From Andeanibacterium sp035497315 (GTDB lineage Bacteria > Pseudomonadota > Alphaproteobacteria > Sphingomonadales > Sphingomonadaceae): a DNA stretch of 33,338 nucleotides. Positions 1-7,366 of the stretch are shown one piece after another; the first letter of the stretch is position 1; each line of letters starts with the position of its first letter. The DNA lies in the NCBI GenBank assembly GCA_035497315.1, contig DATJDU010000040.1:1-33338 (forward strand). Reading direction: 5' to 3'. The position numbers and the translations under genes were made by a program. The notes beneath the pieces are model-generated. The model had not been told where the DNA came from. It saw only the letters and a list, made by a program, of their open reading frames with translations, and searched no databases.

Positions 1-475
1 CGGCGATGCGATGGGGGGCGGCGCCGGAGCTGTCCACCATGACGTCGATTGCCTGTCGCGCCAGGGTCCGGCGTTGCTCCGCGGAGAAGTGTCCATGTGT
101 GACCTTCTCCGCCGCCACCCACCAGGCCGCGCGCTGGGCATGGGTACTGGCCGGCTCACGGATCTGTTGCAGCACATGCACCGCGGCCTCGTGGTGCTTC
201 GTGGCCTCGAGGACCATGAGCGGGTCGATGACGACCTGGCTGGACGGGTCCGCGGCGAGCGCGGCGCACGTGGAGATCACCGCCAGCTCGCCGTCCGGAT
301 GGCCGAGCAGGCGTGCCAACGCTTCGTTGCGGTACAGCCATTGTGGATAACTGCGCTGCCCGGTGGCCATCCCCTGCACCACGATCCGGACGCTCTGTAT
401 CGACACTTGCGCCGCGCGATCGCGGGCCTGCGCACCCAACCCTGACTGCAGACCTGCGGCACGGCAATCCAACAT
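1..475 (-). CDS. Unrecognised protein, 3' end cut by the window edge
   Basis: An open reading frame of at least 158 codons runs off the left edge without a stop. I do not recognise the family. The visible part has ordinary soluble-protein composition and looks helical: an N-terminal stretch rich in Ala/Gln/Arg, then a Tyr-Pro-Gln-Trp segment, two Ala/Leu-rich helices, a Lys-His-His motif and a Trp-Trp pair. There is no signal peptide or membrane segment. I chose the ATG at 473-475 because GAAGG lies 7 nt upstream. An in-frame ATG at 509-511 would add 12 residues but has no visible ribosome site. It is divergent from the small secreted-peptide gene at 576. That this frame is the real one, rather than the overlapping plus-strand readings, is inferred from its balanced amino-acid use. 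Confidence 0.6.
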   Translation of the reverse strand, partial: MLDCRAAGLQSGLGAQARDRAAQVSIQSVRIVVQGMATGQRSYPQWLYRNEALARLLGHPDGELAVISTCAALAADPSSQVVIDPLMVLEATKHHEAAVHVLQQIREPASTHAQRAAWWVAAEKVTHGHFSAEQRRTLARQAIDVMVDSSGAAPHRIA

Positions 476-575
476 GACGAAACCTTCATCTGGCGGCAAA
501 GCCCCCTCCATTCGAGTGGACGCATAAGGAACTCGCGGTCCGGAGAGGATCGCCTTGTTGAAGGGAGTAATACCC

Positions 576-782
576 ATGAAGTCTCGCACGATGCTGCTTT
601 CCGCGATCGCAGCTTCTATGTTTGCCCTGCCCGCCATGGCATCGGCCACTACCACCCCGGCCAAGCCTTCCGCCCATCCCGCGGCGGCGACCACCAGCAC
701 CCCAGCGGCCTGCAAAGGCCTGCACGGCAGCAAGCTGAAGGAATGCGTGGCGAAACAGGCAAAGCCGAGCAGCAGCCACTGA
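576..782 (+). CDS. Small secreted Ala/Thr/Pro-rich peptide, weakly PsiF-like
   Basis: A 68-residue precursor. The first 24 residues form a clear Sec signal peptide: Met-Lys-Ser-Arg, a hydrophobic core, and an Ala-Met-Ala-Ser-Ala end. A low-complexity Thr/Pro/Ala/Lys linker follows, and the C-terminus holds two cysteines in the pattern C-K-G-L-x-G-x-K-L-K-E-C. That loosely recalls the PsiF repeat (phosphate-starvation-inducible periplasmic protein), but the repeat is incomplete, so the link is tentative. The start is set by AGGGAG at 561-566, ten bases before the ATG. A TTG at 555 in the same frame would place the ribosome site inside the gene. Function unknown; a periplasmic location is inferred. 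Confidence 0.6.
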   Translation: MKSRTMLLSAIAASMFALPAMASATTTPAKPSAHPAAATTSTPAACKGLHGSKLKECVAKQAKPSSSH

Positions 783-895
783 CGGCGCAGTGAAGTAGAG
801 TAAATCCTGAACGCGAAATTCGGACATGGCTGTCCACCGCCGGCCTGAACCTTCCCTCTCGGCCGGACGGGCAAGGGCTCCCCACTCCACCCTCG
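783..895. other. Gap between the secreted peptide and cobA, with a weak hairpin
   Basis: The two flanking genes converge here. A 6-bp inverted repeat CCGGCC/GGCCGG (840-845 and 861-866) could form a hairpin for either transcript, but no T-run follows on either side, so I do not call a terminator. This is also the place where the nitrate locus ends and the unrelated left-end genes begin. No gene is visible. Confidence 0.3.
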
Positions 896-1714
896 TCAGC
901 CGCCCCGGCTGGCAGCCATGTTCGGACCTTTTTCTTCAACGGCAATCTCGCGAGTGATACGGGCCGCCCAGTCCGGACGGTCTGGATCGCCCTTTACCGC
1001 TCGCCCCACCAGAATAAGTGCGGGTCCATCGCCCAGGCCTGCACGGGCTGCCAGTGGCAGCAGGTCAAGCCGGGTAATCACATGCCCCCCAGTGGGCAGG
1101 CTGGCGTTTTCAATCAACGCCACTGGCGTATCCCCTGGCATTCCCGCACCAATCAACCGTACCGAAACCTGCTTTGCAGCGGCCTTGCCCATATAGATCG
1201 CCAGCGTCGCGCCCGGATCGGCCAGTGCCGCCCAGTCGAGATCGAGTTCCTCCCCGGCACGGGCGTGGGCCGTCACGAATGTGAGCCTGCGGGCCATGCC
1301 CCTCAACGTCAACGAAATGCCAAGATCGGCCGCCGCCGCGCTGGCGGCAGTCACGCCGGGGCAGATGCGCACGGCAATGCCGCTGGCCCGGCAGGCGGCC
1401 ATTTCCTCTGCCGCGCGGGCGAAGATCGCCGGGTCTCCGCCCTTAAGCCGCACCACCCGCTCCCCCGCCAGTGCCGCCTCGACGATCAGCGTATCGATGG
1501 TCCGCTGGTCTTTCGAATGCCGGCCGGACCGCTTGCCTACAGGCACAAGCCGGACCTGCGGTGGCACCAGATCAAGCACGCCCAGCCCTACCAGCGCATC
1601 GTGGAAGATCACGCTGGCCTTGCGGATCAGCCGTTCGGCCTTGCGCGTCAGCAGATCGGGATCGCCCGGCCCCGCGCCCACCAGCCAGACATCGCCTGGT
1701 TCGAAATCGCTCAT
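896..1714 (-). CDS. cobA: Uroporphyrinogen-III C-methyltransferase (SUMT)
   Basis: 272 residues, normal size for a stand-alone SUMT. It transfers two methyl groups from S-adenosylmethionine to uroporphyrinogen III to give precorrin-2, the branch point to siroheme and cobalamin. Family signatures are visible: the N-terminal V-G-A-G-P-G-D-P loop, the tract V-R-L-K-G-G-D-P-x-I-F-x-R, and P-G-V-T-A-A-S-A-A-A. There is no CysG-type dehydrogenase/chelatase half, so siroheme completion must be encoded elsewhere. Its ATG overlaps the nasA stop by 4 bases (ATGA), so it is the last gene of the nirB-nirD-nasA-cobA unit. Its job here is inferred to be supplying siroheme to NirB. A 58-codon upstream extension is open but lies inside nasA and is arginine-rich shadow sequence. 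Confidence 0.93.
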   Translation of the reverse strand: MSDFEPGDVWLVGAGPGDPDLLTRKAERLIRKASVIFHDALVGLGVLDLVPPQVRLVPVGKRSGRHSKDQRTIDTLIVEAALAGERVVRLKGGDPAIFARAAEEMAACRASGIAVRICPGVTAASAAAADLGISLTLRGMARRLTFVTAHARAGEELDLDWAALADPGATLAIYMGKAAAKQVSVRLIGAGMPGDTPVALIENASLPTGGHVITRLDLLPLAARAGLGDGPALILVGRAVKGDPDRPDWAARITREIAVEEKGPNMAASRGG

Positions 1715-4299
1715 TGCGCCGCCTCCTGAAGACTGACCTGCGCCTCTTCCAGCAGGCGGGCGATGGCCGGCCTGCACGATCCGCAATTGGTGCCCGCGCG
1801 CGTGCAGGCGCCGATCGCCGCGACACTGCCCGCACCGCCGGCGATGGCGGCGAGCACGGCCTGTTCGCCCACATCGTGGCAGATGCACACCAGCGCCCCC
1901 TTGTCGGGCAGCGGCGCGGCAGGGCGGCCCGCCAGCAATTCCGCCACATCGGCGCCCGCATGGCCCAATTGCCCCGCCAGCCAGCCACGCGGCGGCAATT
2001 CGCCATTGCGGGTGACGAACAGGGCGGCGATCAATCCGCCCTGTTCATCCAGCACGGCCTTGCGCAGCATTCCCCGCGCCAGGTCTGCCACTTCGCATTG
2101 CTTCCCGCCGGGCAGCAGGGTGGCCAGATCGGCATTGCCTGCGCCAGCCAGCTCCGTCAGCCATCCCCCCGCCACGCGGCTGCGCACCCAATAGAGCGCG
2201 TCGGGCGAAGGCGGATCGCGGGAGAGGAGGAAGGCACGCCAGTCTGGCTCGACGGGTGCGATCCGGGCGGGCGTATCCTTGAAGCCGGGCTGCCCCGAAA
2301 GGGGATCGGCAAGGCTTTGCGCCAGCCGCCCGGTGCGCCCGGCGCTGGCCATCGTATCAGTCCAGTGCATCGGCACGAAGATCTGGCCGCGCGCCTGCCC
2401 TTCGCTAAAGGCCACGCGGTAAATTGCTTCCCCAAAGGGCGTTGCGACACGGGCCAGCCGGCCATCGCGCAAGTTATAATGCGCGGCATCCGCCGGGTGG
2501 ACTTCCAGCAGCGGCTCGCGTCGATGAAGGGAGAGCTTCGCGCTCAGCCCAGTGCGGGTCATGGTGTGCCACTGGTCGCGATAACGCCCTGTGTTGAGGC
2601 GGAGCGGCCAGGCATCGCTGCCCACCCGCTCCGCCACGGGGATGACCTCGATCAGACGCGCCTTGCCATCAGGTGTGGGGAAACCATGCTCGAAAGGCTG
2701 TCGTCCTCCCCATTGGAACGGCTCCATCGCGTCATATTGCAGGCGCGTGCAATCGGCCCAGCCTGTGAAGTCCAGCAGCTTGCCATGTTTCCGGGCCAGC
2801 GCCGTCATCGCCGCATATTCGCGGAAGATCGCGGCCGGATGAGGGAAGGCGAAAGCCTCCCCATGGCCAAGCCGGGTGGCCACATCGCAGATGATCCGCC
2901 AGTCCGCCCGCGCTTCTTCAGGGGCAGGAAACAGTGGGCGCTGACGACTGATCCGCCGTTCGGAATTGGTGACGGTGCCATCCTTCTCCCCCCAGGCCAG
3001 CGCGGGCAGGCGGATATGGGCGAAGCGGCCGGTATCGGTGTCCTCGATCGCATCGGACACGACCACCGTGGGGCAGCACGCCAGAGCCTCGCGCACAAAG
3101 CCGGCATCGGGCATGGAAACCGCCGGATTGGTGGCCATCACCCACAGGAACTTGATCCGTCCATCATGCACTGCGCGAAAAAGGTCCACCGCCTTGAGGC
3201 CCGGCCCGGAACAAAGGTTCGGCGCCTGCCAGAAATCCGCGACGTCAGCCCGCTCGCTGTCCGAAAAGCTCAGATGACAGGCCAGCATATTCGCCAGCCC
3301 GCCGACCTCGCGCCCGCCCATAGCATTGGGCTGGCCGGTAATGCTGAACGGCCCCGCCCCCGTTCGCCCAAAGCGGCCCATGGCGAGATGGAGATTGATG
3401 ATCGCATTGCCCTTGTCCGTCCCGCCGACCGACTGGTTCACGCCCTGGCTGAACAGTGTGACCATGCGCGGATGGGAAGCAACGAGATCGGCAAGAGCAT
3501 CGAACCGGGTTGGCTCAATACCACCAATTTCCGCCGCAACTGCGTGGGGCAGGCTTTCCCAGAACCCTTCTGGCACATCGCAGCGCCCGGTAAGAAACCC
3601 CTCGTCCAGCTTTCCGCGCCGGCACATCTCTGCCAGCAGAGCATTGAACAGCGCCGTATCCCCATCGGGCGCGACGGCAATATGCAAATCCGCCCGTTCC
3701 GCGGTCTCGGTCCGGCGCGGATCGATCACTACCAGCTTCGCCCCACGCTCGCTGCGCGCCTTCTCGATCCGCTGCCAGATCACCGGATGGCACCATGCAG
3801 TGTTGGAACCCACCAGCAGGATCAGCTCCGCCTCGTCCAGATCCTCATAGGAGCAGGGCACCACATCCTCTCCAAAGGCGCGATTGTGGGCAGCCACCGC
3901 GCTCGCCATGCAGAGCCTTGAATTGGTGTCGATATTGCCCGTGCCGACAAAGCCCTTGGCGAGCTTGTTGGCGACGTAATAATCCTCTGTCAGCAATTGG
4001 CCCGAGACGTAGAAGGCCACGCTGTCCGGCCCATGTTCGGCAATGGTGGCGGCCAGCCGGGTGGCCACTTCGCCCAATGCCTCGTCCCACGAAGCACGGG
4101 CATCGCCGATCATCGGGTGGAGCAGCCGCCCCTCCAACCCGACCGTTTCCCCCAGATGGGTGCCCTTGGAACAAAGCGCACCGCGATTGGCGGGGTGCTC
4201 CGGATCGCCCTTGATCCTGACCTCGCGCCCTTCCCCCGGCCTTGCGGCAATGCCGCAGCCCACACCGCAATAGGGGCAGGTGGTGCGGATTTCCGCCAT
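1711..4299 (-). CDS. nasA: Assimilatory nitrate reductase, catalytic subunit
   Basis: 862 residues; a cytoplasmic molybdopterin-dependent reductase converting nitrate to nitrite. Residues 8-43 carry the N-terminal 4Fe-4S site (C8, C11, C15, C43). The segment N-S-R-L-C-M-A-S-A places the molybdenum-ligand cysteine at C130, and the molydopterin oxidoreductase and dinucleotide-binding domains follow. The last ~60 residues are a BFD-type [2Fe-2S] domain (C-I-C-H near its start, then C-T-R-A-G-T-N-C-G-S-C), the arrangement seen in Klebsiella-type NasA. No export signal is present. The ATG at 4297-4299 is 4 nt after the nirD stop; an upstream extension is inside nirD and is rejected. No NasC/NasB-like flavoprotein partner is encoded nearby, so the electron donor is not visible in this window. 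Confidence 0.95.
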   Translation of the reverse strand: MAEIRTTCPYCGVGCGIAARPGEGREVRIKGDPEHPANRGALCSKGTHLGETVGLEGRLLHPMIGDARASWDEALGEVATRLAATIAEHGPDSVAFYVSGQLLTEDYYVANKLAKGFVGTGNIDTNSRLCMASAVAAHNRAFGEDVVPCSYEDLDEAELILLVGSNTAWCHPVIWQRIEKARSERGAKLVVIDPRRTETAERADLHIAVAPDGDTALFNALLAEMCRRGKLDEGFLTGRCDVPEGFWESLPHAVAAEIGGIEPTRFDALADLVASHPRMVTLFSQGVNQSVGGTDKGNAIINLHLAMGRFGRTGAGPFSITGQPNAMGGREVGGLANMLACHLSFSDSERADVADFWQAPNLCSGPGLKAVDLFRAVHDGRIKFLWVMATNPAVSMPDAGFVREALACCPTVVVSDAIEDTDTGRFAHIRLPALAWGEKDGTVTNSERRISRQRPLFPAPEEARADWRIICDVATRLGHGEAFAFPHPAAIFREYAAMTALARKHGKLLDFTGWADCTRLQYDAMEPFQWGGRQPFEHGFPTPDGKARLIEVIPVAERVGSDAWPLRLNTGRYRDQWHTMTRTGLSAKLSLHRREPLLEVHPADAAHYNLRDGRLARVATPFGEAIYRVAFSEGQARGQIFVPMHWTDTMASAGRTGRLAQSLADPLSGQPGFKDTPARIAPVEPDWRAFLLSRDPPSPDALYWVRSRVAGGWLTELAGAGNADLATLLPGGKQCEVADLARGMLRKAVLDEQGGLIAALFVTRNGELPPRGWLAGQLGHAGADVAELLAGRPAAPLPDKGALVCICHDVGEQAVLAAIAGGAGSVAAIGACTRAGTNCGSCRPAIARLLEEAQVSLQEAAQ

Positions 4300-4303
4300 C
4301 CGG

Positions 4304-4657
4304 TCAGGCCACCTGCGGGGCGACGGGGGGAGCCAGAACCGCATCGCGCAGCAGGAATATCCGCCCGCCATCCAGTTTCAGCGGAATGGTGGGAACGCAG
4401 CCCTTGTCATCCCCCAGTGCCTCGCCCGTCATCAGCGAGATGTTCCAATTATGGAGCGGGCAGGTCACTACCGCGCCATGGACGATGCCCTGGCTGAGTG
4501 GCCCCTGCTTGTGCGGGCATTTGTTGACCAGCGCATAGCAATCGCCATTCATGGTGCGGAACACGGCTATCTCCTCGCCCCCTTCCACCGGCAGGGTGCG
4601 GGCGGTGCCCGGCTCGATCTGCGTTACCGGGCCGATATCCAGCCATTTACCGATCAT
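4304..4657 (-). CDS. nirD: Nitrite reductase (NAD(P)H) small subunit, Rieske type
   Basis: 117 residues; partner of NirB in the six-electron reduction of nitrite to ammonium in the cytoplasm. The fold is Rieske-like, and the complete iron-sulfur ligand set is visible: C47-x-H49 and C66-x2-H69. The E. coli NirD is known to have lost these ligands, so this protein probably binds a real [2Fe-2S] cluster (inference). Its ATG overlaps the nirB stop in an ATGA junction, and nasA follows after 4 nt, so translation of nirB-nirD-nasA is probably coupled. A longer in-frame reading upstream lies entirely inside nirB and is arginine-rich; rejected. Confidence 0.93.
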   Translation of the reverse strand: MIGKWLDIGPVTQIEPGTARTLPVEGGEEIAVFRTMNGDCYALVNKCPHKQGPLSQGIVHGAVVTCPLHNWNISLMTGEALGDDKGCVPTIPLKLDGGRIFLLRDAVLAPPVAPQVA

Positions 4658-7134
4658 TGGGCGGGCTCCATCTGCAAGGGGCGGACATGGGCGATATGGG
4701 CGTGCAGATCGGCGCGCTTGCCGCCCGCCCGCTCTGCCCAGGGATCGTGCTGCGAATACTTCTGGCTGATGCGGAATCTCGCGGCGAGCTTGCGGACATT
4801 GTCCGGATCGGCAAGCCGCTGGCGCACGCTGTCGATGCCCACCCGCTCGATCCACGGGGCGGTACGCTCAAGGTAATGCGCCTCTTCGCGGTAGAGCTGG
4901 ATGAAGGCGCTACACATCTCCATCGCCTGCTCTTCGGTTTCGACCTTACAGAGCAGATCGGTGCCGCGCAGGTGAATGCCGCCATTGCCGCCGACCAGCA
5001 GTTCATAGCCGCTATCGACACAGATCACGCCGAAGTCCTTGATCGTCGCTTCGGCGCAATTGCGCGGGCAGCCGCTGACGGCGATCTTGAACTTGTGCGG
5101 CATCCAGCTGCCCCAGGTGGCATGTTCGATCTTCACGCCAAGGCCGGTGGAATCCTGCGTGCCGAAGCGGCACCATTCGCTGCCCACGCAGGTCTTCACC
5201 GTGCGCAGCGCCTTGCCATAGGCATGGCCGGAAACCATCCCCGCCGCGTTCAGATCGGCCCAGATGGCGGGCAGATCCTCCTTGCGGATACCGAACAAAT
5301 CGATCCGCTGCCCGCCCGTGACCTTTACCGTGCGCGCGCCGTATTTCTCGGCCGCATCGGCAATGGCGCGCAATTCCTTTGGATTGGTCAGCCCGCCCCA
5401 CATGCGCGGGACTACCGAGTAAGTGCCGTCCTTCTGGATATTGGCGTGGAGCCGTTCGTTGACGAAGCGGCTCTTCTGATCGTCCTCATATTCGCCGGGC
5501 CAGGCGCAGAGCAGGTAGTAATTGAGCGCGGGCCGGCACGAGGCGCAGCCATCGGGCGTGGTCCAGTGGAGTTCCTGCATCACCTGCGGGATGGCCTTCA
5601 GTTCCTTCTCCAGGATCAGGCGGCGCACATCGTCATGGGTGAAGCTGGTGCATTTGCACATCGTCTTCGGACCGGACTTCACTTCCGCGCCCAGAGTGAG
5701 CGCCAGCAGGCTCTCGACAAGCCCGGTGCAGCTGCCGCAGCTGGCGGAAGCCTTGCAGGTGGAGCGCACCGCATCGAGGCTGTGCGCCCCGCCTTCGATG
5801 CAAGCCGCTACCTGCCCCTTGGAAACGCCGTTGCAGCCGCAGATCTCGGCATCGTCCGAGAGGGCGGCAACGGCTGCATTAGGGTCCGCCAGCGCACCCC
5901 CCAGCGCAAAGGCCTGCCCGAAGATCAGCGCCTCGCGGATATCGGAAATATCCTCGCCCTTCTTCAGCAGGTCGAAATACCAGCTGCCATCGGCAGTATC
6001 GCCATAGAGCACCGCGCCGATCACCCGGCTGCCGCGCACCACCACGCGCTTGTAGATACCGCGCGCGGCATCGCGCATCACGATGTCCTCGCTCCCGTCG
6101 CTGCCCGAGAAGTCTCCGGCCGAAAACAGGTCGATTCCGGATACCTTAAGTTTAGTTGAGGTTACTGATCCAGCATAGCCACTCGGCTGATTCACAAGGA
6201 AATCCGCCAGAGATCGGCACATGTCCCACAGCGGAGCGACGAGACCGTAGCAGGTTCCGCGATGCTGTACGCATTCGCCCACCGCCAGGATCGCCGGGTC
6301 GGACGTCACCATGTGATCGTCCACCACGATGCCGCGTTCCACCTCCAGCCCGGCCCCGCGCGCCAGCATGGTGCTGGGCCGGATGCCGACTGCCAGCACC
6401 ACGATGTCGGCGGGAATTTCGCGCCCGTCCTTCAGGCGGATGCCCGCGACATGTCCATCCTTTTCGAGGATCGCGTCAGTATCCGCGCCGGTCAGGATCG
6501 TCTGGCCGCGCCGTTCCAGTTCTTCCTTCAGCAGCCAGCCCGCCGCCTCGTCCAGCTGGCGCTCCATCAGCGTAGGCATCAGGTGAACGACGGTGACCTT
6601 CATTCCCCGCAGGCTGAGGCCATGCGCAGCCTCCAGCCCCAGCAGGCCACCGCCGATCACCACGGCATCCCCGCCGGCGTCGGCAGCGGCGAGCATCTTC
6701 TCCACATCGTCCAGATCGCGGAAGGTGACGACGCCCGGCAGATCCTTGCCCGGCACCGGGATGATGAAGGGGTCCGATCCCGTCGCGATCACCAGCCGGT
6801 CATAGGGTTCGACCCGGCCCGATGCGGCGACCACCGTCTGCGTCTCGCGGTCGATCCGTTCCACCGGATCGCCCGAGATCAGCGTGATGCCGTTATCCGC
6901 GTACCATTCGGCCGGGTTGATCACGATATCCTCGAACCGCTTTTCGCCCGCCAGCACGGGGGAAAGCATGATCCGGTTGTAATTGACGCGAGGCTCCGCG
7001 CCGAAGATCGCGATCTCGTAGCGGGCGGGATCGCGGGCGAGCAGTTCCTCCACCGCCCGGCAGCCGGCCATGCCGTTGCCGATCACGACCAGCCGCTCGC
7101 GCCCTCCCCTGTCGAAACTCTGCGGTGCGTTCAC
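4654..7134 (-). CDS. nirB: Nitrite reductase (NAD(P)H) large subunit
   Basis: 826 residues, close to the usual NirB length. Domains in order: FAD/NAD-binding pyridine-nucleotide oxidoreductase half with G19-N-G-M-A-G24 at the start; a BFD-like [2Fe-2S] domain with C-G-C-N-G and later C-x-S-C-G-S-C; nitrite/sulfite reductase ferredoxin-like half-domain; and the siroheme/4Fe-4S site with C649, C655, C689 and C693. It reduces nitrite to ammonium with NAD(P)H together with NirD. The start is the GTG at 7132-7134, because GGAGG (minus-strand sense, at 7144-7148) sits 9 nt before it. An ATG 13 codons upstream would put that ribosome site inside the gene. Expression should depend on the NasT-type leader upstream (7176-7276). 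Confidence 0.95.
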   Translation of the reverse strand: MNAPQSFDRGGRERLVVIGNGMAGCRAVEELLARDPARYEIAIFGAEPRVNYNRIMLSPVLAGEKRFEDIVINPAEWYADNGITLISGDPVERIDRETQTVVAASGRVEPYDRLVIATGSDPFIIPVPGKDLPGVVTFRDLDDVEKMLAAADAGGDAVVIGGGLLGLEAAHGLSLRGMKVTVVHLMPTLMERQLDEAAGWLLKEELERRGQTILTGADTDAILEKDGHVAGIRLKDGREIPADIVVLAVGIRPSTMLARGAGLEVERGIVVDDHMVTSDPAILAVGECVQHRGTCYGLVAPLWDMCRSLADFLVNQPSGYAGSVTSTKLKVSGIDLFSAGDFSGSDGSEDIVMRDAARGIYKRVVVRGSRVIGAVLYGDTADGSWYFDLLKKGEDISDIREALIFGQAFALGGALADPNAAVAALSDDAEICGCNGVSKGQVAACIEGGAHSLDAVRSTCKASASCGSCTGLVESLLALTLGAEVKSGPKTMCKCTSFTHDDVRRLILEKELKAIPQVMQELHWTTPDGCASCRPALNYYLLCAWPGEYEDDQKSRFVNERLHANIQKDGTYSVVPRMWGGLTNPKELRAIADAAEKYGARTVKVTGGQRIDLFGIRKEDLPAIWADLNAAGMVSGHAYGKALRTVKTCVGSEWCRFGTQDSTGLGVKIEHATWGSWMPHKFKIAVSGCPRNCAEATIKDFGVICVDSGYELLVGGNGGIHLRGTDLLCKVETEEQAMEMCSAFIQLYREEAHYLERTAPWIERVGIDSVRQRLADPDNVRKLAARFRISQKYSQHDPWAERAGGKRADLHAHIAHVRPLQMEPAQ

Positions 7135-7143
7135 TTTACCGGT

Positions 7144-7148
7144 CCTCC
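7144..7148 (-). promoter_or_regulatory. Ribosome-binding site that fixes the GTG start of nirB
   Basis: GGAGG in minus-strand sense, 9 nt before the GTG. It lies downstream of the leader terminator, so it is transcribed only when the terminator is read through. Confidence 0.7.
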
Positions 7149-7175
7149 AGCCCGCCAGGGGCCAAAAGCGCACGC

Positions 7176-7217
7176 AAAAAAGCCGCCAAGCCTATCCCGA
7201 AGGACATGACTGGCGGC
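7176..7217 (-). terminator. Leader intrinsic terminator before nirB
   Basis: In the minus-strand transcript a GCCGCCA/TGGCGGC 7-bp stem (arms 7211-7217 and 7182-7188) is followed by six U residues (7176-7181). Inside it a second 5-bp helix (UGUCC/GGAUA, with a G-U pair) closes a UUCG tetraloop. It sits between the promoter region and the nirB ribosome site, the position expected of an attenuator. Its 5' arm shares bases with hairpin P2 of the leader, so the two structures exclude each other. Confidence 0.85.
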
Positions 7218-7276
7218 GACATTGCCACGCTGTGTTGAATTCATAACGGCTGCGCTGGTTCGCCCTTCCTTGGGCG
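7213..7276 (-). promoter_or_regulatory. NasT (ANTAR) antiterminator leader of nirB-nirD-nasA-cobA
   Basis: Two short hairpins with six-base loops. P1 is CGCCC-AAGGAA-GGGCG (7261-7276) and P2 is GUGGC-AAUGUC-GCCGC (7213-7228), 32 nt apart. Both loops have A at position 1 and G at position 4, the pattern known for ANTAR-protein target RNAs. The 3' arm of P2 is part of the terminator 5' arm. In the known mechanism, free NasT binds the two hairpins and prevents the terminator from forming; here NasS/NasT are encoded 7 kb upstream. The structures are read directly from sequence; binding by this NasT is inferred. Confidence 0.85.
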
Positions 7277-7314
7277 GCGCGATTCCGTTCGAGATGTTTT
7301 CTAACCCACAAGGA

Positions 7315-7363
7315 AGGTGCCCGGCAAGATACTTTTTGCAGTGCAGCATCTGGCCGGGCACCT
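7315..7363 (-). terminator. Strong hairpin directly after the porin gene
   Basis: A perfect 11-bp inverted repeat (7315-7325 with 7353-7363) is extended by 4 more pairs (AGAT/ATCT) after one mismatch, giving an almost 16-bp stem 3 bases past the porin stop codon. The 17-nt loop is mostly the element shared with the nrtA leader. No U-run follows, so it may act as a 3'-end stabiliser, a factor-dependent stop, or a fold around the nirB promoter. Confidence 0.5.
7333..7349 (-). promoter_or_regulatory. Element shared with the nrtA leader (nirB copy)
   Basis: In minus-strand sense ATGCTGC-AC-TGCAAAAA, 15 of 17 positions identical to the copy before nrtA (13143-13159). It lies 56 nt upstream of hairpin P1. 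The matching distance in both leaders points to a promoter or activator site; I could not fit a sigma-54 -24/-12 pattern to it. Confidence 0.45.
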
Positions 7364-7366
7364 CGC

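Noticed and set aside
6..445. Two plus-strand frames at the left edge
   Set aside because: The minus strand reads as a more balanced protein open to the edge with a ribosome site; the plus frames are Arg/Cys/Ser-heavy.
1471..3921. 816-codon open frame on the plus strand
   Set aside because: It is antisense to cobA and nasA, rich in Arg/Pro/His/Gln, and has no ribosome site; a GC-skew artefact.
4657..6159. 500-codon plus-strand frame
   Set aside because: Antisense of nirB, whose cofactor motifs are intact on the other strand.
7325..7360. Sigma-54 promoter before nirB
   Set aside because: TGC-rich sequence suggested it, but no GG and GC pair with the required 10-base spacing fits in either leader.
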